Positions 52,396 to 63,800 of a stretch of 64,000 nucleotides of DNA are shown in pieces (position 1 is the first letter of the stretch; each line of letters opens with the position of its first letter). Origin of the DNA: Strigops habroptila (lineage: Eukaryota > Chordata > Aves > Psittaciformes > Psittacidae); contig NC_044289.2 in the NCBI RefSeq assembly GCF_004027225.2, positions 10,953,761-11,017,760 on the forward strand, read 5' to 3'. Under the pieces are notes generated by a model. That model was not told where the DNA came from. It did no database searches and was given only the letters and a program-made list of their open reading frames with translations. The position numbers were made by a program, and so were the translations under genes.

Positions 52396-55300
52396 ATGAC
52401 TGTGCTCCACTTGCCGCTGTTCCTCACTGCCTTGGGCTTCTGGATGCCACAAGAGTCCAGCTCCCGGCTGCTGCCCAATGCCACTGAGCTCCTGTCCCCC
52501 GCTGGGGGCAGCCCCACGGGGCTGCTGTGGGGCACGGGGGTCCCCCGGGGCCATCAGAAGCGGTACCTCTCCCCCCGCGACATGAGCATGATTTTGGACT
52601 ATCACAACCAAGTGCGGGCACAGGTGTCCCCCCCAGCTGCCAACATGGAATACATGGTGAGTTGGGCTCCGGCAGGGCATCTTTGGGTCCAAAGCTCTTG
52701 TGGTGGGGTCGAGGGGCTCACCTGGGATGTGGGTGCCCAACCTGGTAGGGATGGGGCACCCACACATGGGGATGTCAGGGTGATGCCCTGGATTTGTGGC
52801 TAACATCTGTCTCGGGGGATGTTTCATGCCCCTGGTGCAGGGCGCACACATGCAGTCTCTGTGCAGGAGGGATGGAGTCCTAACAGGGTGATGTGTCCAC
52901 CCAGGAGCACATTTAGGACCCCTGGTCCCATGGCTGGGACATCTGGGAGCTTCCCAGCTATGGGATGGCAGAATCCATCCATCCGCGCTGCAGAGGTAGC
53001 ATTAGGGGAAGGGAGGTGGCTACAAGCTGCCATGTGGGAGCCTCTCTCCTAATTGCAGCTGGGACGGATGCGAGCATGTTTAGGGATGCCAGCCCCTGGG
53101 AGAAGAAACATGCAGATGTGGGTCAGAGCGGGGCTATGCAGCCTTGCAGTGTTGGGCACCTCCTCCAGACAAGGGCAGAGCTTTCCTGAGGTTGTCTCCA
53201 CCCTGCTTGGAGCTCCTAATGCAGCTCTTAAGGGAGGAGAAATGGGGAGTCACCAAGAGGAGGGATTTCCAGAGTGGGACCCTCGGGGCAGGAGGTGCTG
53301 CTCTGCTCCCAAGGAGGGAACTGGAGCTCCCGTCGGGTGTTCCTCAGATGCTGGAGTAGGATGGGAGTAGGATGTAGCAGCCCGGCTTGCTGGGTATCAG
53401 AGCAGGTCAGACGTGCCCAGGAGCATCCCATGCTCCTTCTTGCTTGGCTTAAATTCCTGCCTTCCAAAATAACTCTCCCAAAGCAGTTCAGGATGGGTGA
53501 GGAATCTTTAATGCATGAAGGATCCAGCTGTGCTCACCGGTCAGGCTGCGGTGCAGGGATGGGGATGGCTGCGAGCTGCGGGGTTTCACCCCTGGGCTCA
53601 GCTCCACCTTCTGCAGCAGGAGCTCATTCCTGGAGGGAATCACTCGCACACACAGGGGCTTGCACTGCTTCAGGGCATCCCTGCTCTGCCCAGGTAGTGG
53701 TGCCCAGGAGGCATGGTGGGCAGCAGGGGGGGTTCATCGCTCCTGGACATGCTGATGTGCTGCCCCTGGGCTTTTCCCTGCCTGATGTGGCTTTTGGACA
53801 CTGATGGGTGCTCTCTGAGCACAGGGGCGGGGGTTTCTCCTCTTCCTTCCTCTGGGCAGCCAAAATCCCTGCCTGCCCTTTTTCCTTCCTCCTGGCCAGG
53901 TCTGGGATGAGCGGCTGGCCAGGGCAGCGGAGGCATGGGCTGTGCGCTGCCTGTGGGACCACGGCCCCCCCCAGCTCATGAAATACATGGGGCAGAACCT
54001 CTTCATCCACTCGGGCAGGTGAGTGCCCCATGGGCAGAGCAGGCCCCTGGGAACCCCCTGTACCCCACAATGCTGGAGGAGGAGGAGCAGCAGCCACCCC
54101 TTGGTCAAGGAGCAGGGAGGCTCTGACCTGGAGTTGCAAAGGACTGAGAAGCAACCAGGAGGCACATAAAGGCCCCCGGGGTGGAGATGGAGGGTCCAGC
54201 TCTTGCAGAAGGGTAAATACAGGAAACCAGAAGTGCTCACTGCTCATCTGGGAGAATGGCATCAATTCCCTGTCTGCCTGGCACAAGGACCAGGGGGATG
54301 CAGGTCCCGGATCTCCACCATGAAGCTGAGCACTCAGGGGCTTGAAGTGAGGGCTGGGTCTCCACAAGTTCCACAAGTAGACTTGGCACAAGGATGTCAT
54401 TGCCCCCTTCTCCCCAGTAATGCTTGGTCCTGAAAGGCCCTTGCTCCAACCCCTTCTCTCCCCATTCCTCAAAGTGGAGCCTTCCCCTTTCTCTCCATCG
54501 TGCATGAGCTCTGAGGTGGAGGAGGTCCACCTTACCCGCAGCACCTTTTGCAGGTCCAGCTCTGTCATAAACATGGTGAAATCGTGGCACCAGGAGAAGC
54601 AGCACTACTCCTTCCCGCACCCCCGCGAGTGCAACCCCCGCTGCCCCTCCAAATGCAGCGGCTCTGTCTGCAGCCACTACACGCAGGTGAGCACCACACA
54701 CAGCCCCGGTGCAGTGAGCAGAGCTGGGATCCGGGATGGAATCCTGGGTGCTGTTGGGATGGAATCCTGGCAACAGAGCTGGCAGCAGGCAGTGTGCCTG
54801 CTGGAAGGCTGCAGGCATGAATCCTGTCTGTGATGGAGCGGCTTTACAGCACCCAGCTGTGTCAGCTTCCCTGGAATGCAGCTACTTCATCCCCTGGCAC
54901 ATCCAGCAGCAGCCTGGCCAGCATAATGTGGAAAACCTCCCTCTGCTCCCCAGTGCCAACCTCTAATCACCTCCTCTGCACGGCTCCAGCCTTTACCTGA
55001 GCATCTGCATCCCTGTGCAGCTCATCCATGCGGATGCTCAGGGACACTCTGGGTTGCAAATGGGCAAGATACATTTTTAAGGAAGAAATTGAGCCTGGAG
55101 AGGCTTTAGGAGGAGCTTCTGGTGCTGTTTGTCCTCCCTGTGTGCAGGGTAAGCTGCTGGCTATGATTCGGGGTGAGGTTTGGGAGCTAATTTTGGTAAA
55201 TCAGAGAACTGACACAGACTTTGCTGCTCATCTTGCTGCTTGGCAAGGCAGCCCCTGCACGGCAGAGGGGCTGCAGGCAGAAGAGGGACAGCAAAAGATC

Positions 55301-55804
55301 ACCCTCTGATGACAAAGCACTGCCCGTGATGGGCATAGCATCCAACCCAAGGAACTTGCTAGGCAGGATGCAATTCCTGGTGGGAAGGAGCCCTGTGCTG
55401 GGGTCCTGGGGTGGTGGATGTGGGATGCCTGGGTGGATGGTCACTGACAGCTCCTGTTCTCTGTCCCGGTGCAGATGGTGTGGGCATCCTCCAGCCGCCT
55501 GGGCTGTGCCCTCAGCACATGCACCAACATACGTGTGTGGGGCAGCACGCTGCGGCACGCCGTCCTCCTCGTCTGCAACTACGCTTTCAAGTAAGTGCGT
55601 GGAGGGAAGCCCCCCCCAGTGCCCTCGCTCTGGTGACAGTGGTGGTGCTCAGAGGTGATGCTCTCCTCTCTTTTTAGGGGCAACTGGCAGGGAGAAGTGC
55701 CGTACAAGGTGGGGCAGCCGTGCTCAGCCTGCCCCCCAACCTATGGTGGGGGCTGCTCCAACAACATGTGCTTCACCGGACTCAAATCCAACCACGTCAG
55801 TTGA
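52396..55804 (+). CDS. R3HDML: R3HDML, secreted CAP-superfamily protein (251 aa)
   Basis: Five exons join in frame: 52396-52656, 53900-54018, 54554-54686, 55475-55590 and 55678-55804. A hydrophobic signal peptide ([16 protein letters not shown]) is followed by a dibasic site in RGHQKRYL (residues 51-58), like the propeptide cleavage site of PI15 and its relatives. The CAP domain starts near [10 protein letters not shown] and includes WDHG (H108), the CAP1 signature [11 protein letters not shown] (from H168) and the CAP2 signature [11 protein letters not shown] (203-213), then a cysteine-rich tail [17 protein letters not shown]. Length is close to human R3HDML (about 253 aa). Close relatives are PI15 and CRISPLD proteins; the position immediately before HNF4A and human-like exon text favour R3HDML. 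It ends SNHVS, without the aromatic end seen in human. Confidence 0.94.
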
Positions 55805-55934
55805 TTCTAGGGCTGCAGCCCCATGAGGAGCCTCCAGGAATGAGGATGGGGTGAACCGGAATTATTTATAACAGTGACCCCCCGCCAGCAGCCCGGCTGT
55901 CCAACCTGCTTCATCCCTAGTGTAGGAAACTGCT

Positions 55935-56058
55935 TTTATAATATAAAATTATAGTATAATTTTTAGCATATTATATATTGTGTATTTATATATAATATAA
56001 AATATTATATATTTTAGCATTTATATTATAATTATTAGCATATATATATATATGCTCC
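55935..56058. repeat. AT-only tract with TATA dinucleotide runs
   Basis: About 120 bp consisting almost only of A and T, with repeated ATTATA and TATATA units and a run of (TA)n ending at about 56054, inside otherwise GC-rich DNA. It lies 130 bp after the R3HDML stop. It contains AATATA-type hexamers that might act as weak poly(A) signals; no AATAAA is seen closer to the stop. Confidence 0.75.
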
Positions 56059-57540
56059 AGCAGCATTTGTGTTGTCTGGCTGCTTTCCACTTTGCAGGAA
56101 ATAGGGATGGTTCAGGTCCCTGTTTCCTGAGATAGGAATGGTTTGGGGGTGTGTGGAGGGAGTGGGGCTGGCTGGCATGGTCCCTACTTTGCAGGCTTTG
56201 GGTGCTTTCCCCACTGCCCCCCAACAGTGCTAAGGCAGAGGCTGGTGTAAGTGAATACCAATATGTTCCCTTTGAGATGAGCAGCTGGAGAAATGGGGAC
56301 CCCCAAGTGTGCCCCCGCTTCCATGGCAGCCCCTCTGGCCACGGGGGCCCCAGCTCTAAGCCCCCCAGTAAGCAGTCTGGAGACCCCTGTGCTCATGCCA
56401 ATCGTCCCCCACTTGCAGCCTGGGGCCTCAGGGTAACACCGAGCCATTGCGCTGGTTTGGGGGTAAAAAGCCCTTGGGGGGACCATGAGCCACGGCCACA
56501 GGAGATGCCTGGGCACTTTGCTCCATCATATGGGAGAAGCCAGCACTGCTGGGACACCGGGTGATGGGACACCAAAGGGCCACAAGCTCCCTGTCCCACC
56601 CAGCCTGCCCGACACCATCCCACTGCCCTACCTCAAACCCAGCCCCACTGAGCATCCCGTTATCCACATCCCCTCACTCTCTAGGACCTCTCAGCACTCA
56701 GCAAGCTCAGGGGTGCCCGAATTCCCAGGCCTTGGCTGTGAGACAGCTTGGCAGGCTTGTCCTGCGATGCAGCTCACTGTGTCCCAGCGGCCCTGTCCTC
56801 ACTTGCTCTGCTCCGATACACACTCCTTTGGGATTCCCCATATATTTGGTGTCATCCCAGCAACACCTCTTGCACGTGGCCCTGCTTGCCTCAGCATGGA
56901 GCCACGGGCAGCACAGAGGACATCCCGGACGGGCCATCGTGAGATCCCTGGGGCTCCTCCTGGGTGCTGTGGTCCTGGAAGGAGCAGAGATGTCCATAAG
57001 CGGCTGTGGAACTTTGCAGGTCCCTCAGTTTGGGAAGCAGAGAGAGATGGGAAGGAGCTGCAACTGCCCTGTGCCCTGGCGCTGTGCTCAGGGTACCACC
57101 CTGCACCCCACTGCAGCATCCCTGCGCTCCCATTCCCCAAGTGACCCCCCTGCTTTCGCATGGAGCGGACAAGCCCTGACTCATGGCCGGAGCATTTTGT
57201 TCTCTGTGCCTTGGCCAGGCTTTGCTCTGCCCATGCCAGCCCCACAGCTCATCCCACAACCCCTGGCCCCCCATGCTGTGTTTGCCTCTTGCCTGTGGGC
57301 GGGCTCAGCTGTGCTTTCCCCGTCACAGGTGGGCTACAGCACAAAACTGGCAACACCCAGGATGCTGCAGCATCGGATCCGGCTTCCCTGTCCCCCTGCA
57401 GCCAGGGGTGAACCCCAGCCCGACTGCTGCCCTGGCCTTGACACCGGGGGGAAACAGGAGCCCCGAAAGAGTCCAGTAAAAGCCGTGTTTGAGTTTCTAG
57501 CTTGGCAGCAGTTACTATAGCTACAGCAACGGCACCTTGC
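56059..57540. other. Intergenic between R3HDML and the HNF4A P2 promoter
   Basis: GC-rich with an unusually long plus-strand open frame (56561-57520), but the translation is low-complexity, proline- and serine-rich, with no recognisable domain. I find no exon here and treat it as upstream regulatory sequence of HNF4A. Confidence 0.5.
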
Positions 57541-57559
57541 AGATTGGTTTCCATAAGAG

Positions 57560-57625
57560 CTTGGTTACTATTTAACATCTCCACCCACATTAGCCCTGAT
57601 TAAGCGAATCAATAAGATAACAGGA
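57560..57625 (+). promoter_or_regulatory. HNF4A P2 promoter core: HNF1-like, homeobox and HNF6-like sites
   Basis: About 215 bp before the exon 1D start codon lies GTTACTATTTAAC (57564-57576), matching the HNF1 palindrome GTTAATNATTAAC at ten of twelve defined positions. It is followed by CCACCCAC, a TAAT-type homeobox core in CCTGATTAAG (57595-57604), and AATCAATAAGATAAC (57607-57621), which contains a good HNF6/ONECUT match ATCAATA. The order and much of the sequence agree with my memory of the human P2 promoter, where the HNF1 and PDX1/HNF6 sites drive pancreatic expression and carry MODY1 variants. Binding is inferred. Confidence 0.75.
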
Positions 57626-57781
57626 GAGGCAGGTTTTCTCGCCCTGCCTCTCCGCGCTCCCTCCTGCCTTCACCTCGTTCCTTAGTGAAAGACATTTTTA
57701 TTTATTTATTTAGATTTCTTTTTATTCCTCTACCTCCTCTGGTTTTTCGCCCCAAGTCCCCATAGCAGTAGCCGGCGAGAC

Positions 57782-57830
57782 ATGGTCAATGTAAGCACCC
57801 AGCTAAGCGCTAAGATGGAGGCTCCATATG
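57782..57830 (+). CDS. HNF4A: HNF4A first coding exon 1D (P2-driven isoforms), partial gene
   Basis: ATG at 57782 encodes MVNVSTQLSAKMEAPY plus one base (phase 1), followed by a consensus GTGAGT donor at 57831. Human exon 1D encodes MVSVNAPLGAPVESSY, also 16 residues ending in Y with the same phase, which would join the GAC (D) codon of exon 2. This exon gives the P2 isoforms (HNF4A7-9 type), which lack the N-terminal AF-1 segment of P1 isoforms. HNF4A is a nuclear receptor controlling liver, gut and pancreatic beta-cell genes. The exon coding for the DNA-binding domain and P1 exon 1A are not in the window. Confidence 0.85.
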
Positions 57831-60800
57831 GTGAGTACAGCGTTCCCATCGCCCGCGCTGCCGCCCCGGCGTCGCTCGCGGGAAGCGGGGCTGGGAATGG
57901 GCAGCAGCCCCCGGCCCCACGTCCCGGCCCCGCCGCGCTGCCCGGCCCCCACCGCCTCAGGCACTTGCAAAGGCTGGAGATGGAGGCAGGAAAAGGGTCC
58001 CCAACTGACCTTTCTGTCGTATAAATACATATCTCTGTATTTTCTCTCTTTCACTCTGCTTGGCTCGAAGAAGGAGGCACGTGCCCAAGGGAGCAGAGCT
58101 GGCACAAGGGGCTGCTGCAGGGCTTGCTTGCAGCACAAGTGGAAGCAGTTTAGAGAGGAGGTGACACGCTGCCTTAGGACACGCAGCCAGCCCCAGTGCA
58201 AAGGCTGTGGTGGCCCGTGGCATGCCAGGGCTGTGTGAGCGGGCACAGCAGGCACCCACCGGCACTGCTGCTCTCACCCAGGGCTGGCGCTGGGCAGGTT
58301 CCCAGCAGGGAGTGTAGTGCCTGGGTGAACAGCAGCTCCAGTCTCTGTGGTACACAGCGTCAGGCAGGGAGCCTCGGCTGCAGGGACATGCACACCAGAC
58401 CTGTGCCCATGCTCCCTGCGTGGCACAGCGAGTACCGGCCTGGGACAGCCCCGTGCCACTGCTCTTGTTGGCTGTGCTAGATGCCAACTGCCAACAAACA
58501 TGGGCACCACGGGACAGGTCCCCCTGCCCAGGCTGTCATCAGCCCACTGTTCTCCTCGGGATGGGTTCAAAGGTGCCCGTGCTGCAGCTTACCTGCACAG
58601 TGAGGGGCTGGGGCTGGTTCCATGTGATCTGGGAACCCCAGTTCCCTGGGCATGGCCAGCATGTGGAGGAAGGCCCCAGCAAACAAGGTCTCACAGTTAC
58701 GAGGTTCTCCATCACATCCTCGTGGTTCTCCATCACTTCTTTGTGGCTCTCCATCACTTCCTTGTGGCTCTCCATAATTTTCCCTACCTCTCCATCACAC
58801 TCCATGGCTCTCCATCATGGTACCTTGCTTCTCCTCACTGTATTTTTCATGTCCTGCTCCCCTTCTCCTTTACCACACCCCAGTCACGAACATGCACAGC
58901 CCCACCAGCCCACACTCCAGCCAGGTCCCAGGAGAGTTTGTGGGACTCCCAGGCCACCTCCTCGCACTTTGCCCATGACCCTGTTCTGGGTGGTGGCTTC
59001 TCTTGCTCCAGGCTGCAGCCTCCTGTGGGTGCCACCTCCAGCCCCAAGCCCCAGGGTGCAAAGCCAGCCTCATTTCTGTAGTGAGCAACAGGCTTTGCCT
59101 GACAGACGCAACACAAGGAGCTGAACAAGCTCTTTAATCACTTACAATTAAGTTATTCTGCCCACTTGTAGCTGGCTCTAATGTGAGCAGCCACTTGCCC
59201 ACCCTGGCACATCAGTGACCTCAAACACAGGCAGGCACACGATGCCAATATTTTCTCCTGATTTTTTGTTTTAATCCTGATTTTCTCCTAATATTTCAGC
59301 CTGAGGGTCAGTGATGAGCCATGGGCCGAGCTGGGGCAGGCGCAGGCAGGGCCGGGTGCTGCAGGGTGGCTGGGGAAGAGTCGCTGCACATCCCACCATC
59401 TGCTCCCGTGGCCAAACAAAGCCATGGGACTGCTGCCTGTGAGCCCGTCATGGGGCTGAGCCTGGGGCCTTGCAAGGGGGAAAGAGAAAAATAATAAGAA
59501 TAGAAAAGCAAGACGGGCCTCCCAGACCAAAGCGAGAGGAAGCTCAGAGTGTTGGCAGAAGGAGGGGACACCTCGTAAATAAAATGGGTGAAAAAGTTAT
59601 CCAAATAGAGGTGAGGAAGGGCTGGGGGACTGGGCAGTGCCTGGTGGTGCTGTGGGGCTGGGCTGTGTGGCAGGGTGGGCACAGCAGCCAGATGCGCCAT
59701 GGGGCTGATGGCAAAGTGGTGGCCGAGCCCTTCCCAGGGTCACTGGGGAGATTATTCCCTTGCAAAGCATTGGGGTGCTCCAGGCACTGGTGGTGCGCTG
59801 AGCCTCAGCCATGCCCCAGCCACCCCAAAGGCATTGCTAGGGCTCAGCTGATGGAGCACACCTCGTCCACCAGATGAGCCTTCAGCCTTGGAGGGGTCAT
59901 TTTCAGTTTCCTTTGACAGATGGAAAGACTTCCTGATTTTTCCATCTCCCCATCTGTCTCAGGGGCTTCAGAGTTTCGGTGTCTGTTTGAAGCCAGGGAT
60001 ATATTCTAAGGGGAAGCTGAGTGCTGGCACTCAGCCTCAGGACAGTGAGTGGGTCTAGCCTGCTCTTTGCCCGCTAGCATCATAAGAACAGAGTGGAGCA
60101 TCCACCCGCTGCAGTTCCTTCAACCCTCCCCATCCATCCCTGCCCCAAACTATCACCAGCATTCCCCCTAAACCATACCTTGGAGGCACTGATTTCTCTC
60201 CCATCAGACCTGTGCCTGGTGTAAAGGATTTTGAGGATGCTCTGCTGGAAAGGGCTCCTCCAGATGCACTGGTACTAAATCCCCAGGCGAGACTGCAAAT
60301 GGGTGTGTGAGAGGGTATGGGATGGAGAGGGGGTAAGGGGCATTGAGGAGGTGATAAGAACCCGGCTCCACCTTTATCCTCCCGACAAAACTTGGGCACA
60401 ACCTGTTCAATTTCCCCCGAGCTCTGGTAGCACCTCTCGTTTGCATGCTGGAAGTGTCTCAGAGCCAGGGATCCCTGGGGCTGGTGGTTACGGCAGGGCC
60501 AGCTCAGTAAAGCAGCTTTGGAAATCAGCTGAAAAATGCGAGACGTCAGAGCTGCTCAGGCAGTTTGGTGAGATGTGGTGAACAGCTTCAGCTGAAGAAC
60601 ATAAGAGGAGGCAGAAATTCTGCGTATTTTTACTTTTGACTATGAAGCAGGTATTTTTCATTGCCAAATAGATCTAATTCTTTATAGCTTTACACCAGAT
60701 ACTACCCAAACTGAGCTTCCCCCCCTCCCCTTGATTTCTCATGTCAGCTGCTATTTAATTCCTCTGTTTACTCCTTGTGCTCTGTGTCCATGGCCCAGAG

Positions 60801-63800
60801 GCCATCAGGGACTCATAAGTTTTGGGACACCTGCACAGCTCCTTCCCTGTGCCCACTCCTACCACCCCCACCGGCTGTTGGGGGTGTTTGCAACACTGGT
60901 GCTGGCAGGGTCAGCACTTACCAGGGCAAGAAACAGCTGAGCAGGGTCTTTCCGCACCCAGGAGTAAGCCCTGGTACTTAGGATGCAAAAGGGACAGTCA
61001 CTGCTTTAGCCACCTTGGCCCAATCCTGAGTGCTGTTTGCTGGTGCTTGGTGAAGGTCTCCTCGGGGAAGAGCTGGGGATGCTCCCCATCGCAGGGAGCT
61101 GCAGGGATGCTGCTCAGTGTCACAGAGTGACTGTGGTTGCATGCAGGGCCGCGACTTCCACCGCACCGGGGCAGCCGTCTCACCCCAACACTTACCAGGC
61201 AGCAGCACGCCCTGGTCTGCAGCTTCACTTGGAAACACGATGGTGTTTTACAATAGGAGTGAGCACAGAGGGCTGGGGTGTGCTCCAGCTCTGGAAGGTG
61301 AGCAGCATGAGGCTAGGGAAGGCTTGAGGAGTGGCTGAGAGCTATTTAGAGCTCCGCAGGGCAGGTGTAGGTCTGCAGGTCAGACGTGCTCGGTTAGTCT
61401 TCTGCTGACGTTTCTCGAATGGCATTAAAATGATGTTTGTCTAAAGTGAGTGCAAAAAGGTGGTGAGCGGTGGTGGTCCCGCAGGCAGCAAGGTCTGGGT
61501 GATCCCCTTTTAAATACAGCAATATTTGCAGTGGAACCGTGGCGAGCAGTGGGCACAGGCGGTGCACAGGGCAGAGCCAAGGGGTGCATGTGGCAGAGGG
61601 GTCACCTACAAGTATCTCTGTGGTGGGCTTGGGGTTAGAACAGGACAAAGACTGCAAAAAAATGTCCATGACTGTTTGTGTTCAGGCTCCCCCCTCTGTT
61701 TGCTTTCCTCAACTATTCAAGCAAACAATGTTCCTGGCAGAAAAGTTTGTGGAAACAGCAAATGTTGCAGAATTTTCATGAAAGGCAAATTTCAAGGTAG
61801 TGGCTGTATCGTGAACCCAAGGCTGATGGCTCTGCTCTGCGCTGGGCAGAGGCACCACGTTCCCAGCGGGGCCTCTGGGCAAAGCTGGATCCCAGAAGCA
61901 ATTACCCCTAAGGAACAAACCCTGTCCAACCTTCAGCCTGAGCATCCGCAGAAAATTAAACCCTTCAGGAAAGACATGTGTCAAAAACTAACGGCGGGCT
62001 CTGCATGATGCCCTGAAGCAGCTCCATACAGAGCAAGTGGCTGTGGAAAGGCACCAGCAGCTGAGGAGCAGATGGATCCTGGCTCCAAAAAGCTGCAGTG
62101 TCTGCAAGGCAGGACCAGACTTTCTACCCCAAAATGCTGCAGCCACTGGAGGGGCTCTGGCTGCATCTCCATGGCACCAGGAGCCCCACTGCTGAGGGGT
62201 GAATGGGGACCATCGCTACAGGCTCAATCCCTCTGAGCCCTCAGCACCAAGGTGTCCCTGGGGGCTCGGCCAGTGCTGGCACCTCCTGTAGGGAAGAGGA
62301 CTGGAGGTGGGGAATGGGTGATACTGTGTGCCTCCTGCTGTGGGTCACCACGCATGGGCCATCTCCTCTGCGATGGGAGCCCTGACACCTTCTTCTTCCC
62401 TGCACAACCAAGCTGGTTTGATGCCCTGAGTTTCATCACAGCTTTATAGACCTCAGACCATGCTCATCCCACCCCAGGCTGCCCAAGGTAGCACCTTTGC
62501 TGTGGCTTTTCCCCATCCACCCTAAACCCCTCTGTCAGGGTAGGTGGCTCAGCTCCTGTCACCAAGCATGGAGCACCCAAATCCACCACTGCGGGACCAG
62601 CAGGCACCTTTCACCTGCCTCTGCATCAGAAACCTCTTCTGGCCATGGGTGTGTGTGAGATTTTATAGGCGATAACCCCTGGGAAAGTGGGAAACGCAAG
62701 GAGAGCTGTACACTCAGCTTCCTGGCGTGGCCCAACGCTCTGCTCAGGAGAGCCAATGTCAACAGATAGACCTGAAGGAAGGAGCAAAACCAAATACATG
62801 AGTACTTTGCAGAACAAGAGTTGTAAAACCTGCACAAACCTGAACAAGTGCCACAACACTCTTTTATACAGTCAGAATCAATAGTCAAGCCCACTCATGG
62901 TGTTTGCTGACACATAAATGACAGCCACCATGCTGCATTTACGGCCAAGTGCCGCTCCTCCTGCCCCATTCAGCCACTTCTCTCCCTCTCTGCTCCAAGA
63001 GGAGGCTCAGCATTTTGCTGCATGGTCCCTGAAGCCTTGATACCCCACGATAAGAAGCTGCTGCTGCTCCTCTCCAGTGTGCCAGCCTGCCCTGGTTTCC
63101 AACCAGCTGGGCAGGTCCTGCATCGCACCCCATCATCAGGATGGCAGGGTCCATCCCACTACCAGCTCAGCCTGGGAAGAGGATGCACTGGTGCTAACGT
63201 CACCCAAGGAAATTAGGCCACAGGCTATGAGGCTGGGCAGGATGTCAGGTTAATGGATAGGGCAACACTGTGGGGCCAGCAGGAGGCATAAAATAACAAC
63301 TGCCCCATGGAGAAAAGCCCTGCCTGTGCTGCAGGCCCCTGTCCAGCAGGCTGCGTGGCCTCTCACTTGCGGCCACCATGGCTCGTGAGCAGGTCCTGCC
63401 CCAAGGATGGGCAGACTCAGCCAGATTGAGGTGCCCCAGCAGATAGGAGCAGAGAAGGCGCTGATGGGCACCCAAGGGAACCAGCCATCAGCAGGGTAAA
63501 GGTAGCACTGGGAAATGAAGGGTGGAATAAGGAACAGGAGGGACAAGGGGACAGAGCGAGGCTTCAGATCCACAGCCTGGCTGCTCCCCTGCCTAGAGTC
63601 TGCTGCCATCAGGGACTAAATGGTGATGGAATGGAGATGGTAGCTTTGCCACCCCATGGATACCCTGGTGGAAGCAGAGCCGCATGCTGCCCGCAGCTCA
63701 TCCATGGGTGTGCTCAGGGACTGCCACTGTCTGAGAGAAATCTCTGTTGACCTGGGTGTGTTTCTGTGTTACAGGCATTGAAACCTGTGTGAAAACGCAG

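Noticed and set aside
53624-54574. 316-codon minus-strand open frame
   Set aside because: It is antisense across R3HDML exons 2 and 3 and their introns, with repetitive composition and no similarity to a protein I know.
56561-57520. 319-codon plus-strand open frame before the HNF4A P2 promoter, the longest in the window
   Set aside because: It is proline-, serine- and alanine-rich without a recognisable domain, lies in GC-rich DNA where stops are rare, and runs into the P2 regulatory region. Overlapping frames on both strands are equally open.
57700-57730. TTTATTTATTTATTTA run as a TATA box for HNF4A P2
   Set aside because: It is a simple repeat only about 60-80 bp from the ATG and has no TATAAA. 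I prefer to leave the start site unassigned.
58347-59124. Two overlapping plus-strand frames of about 240 codons after HNF4A exon 1D
   Set aside because: Both are kept open by the 21-bp minisatellite (period divisible by three) and GC-rich flanks. No domain and no splice context.
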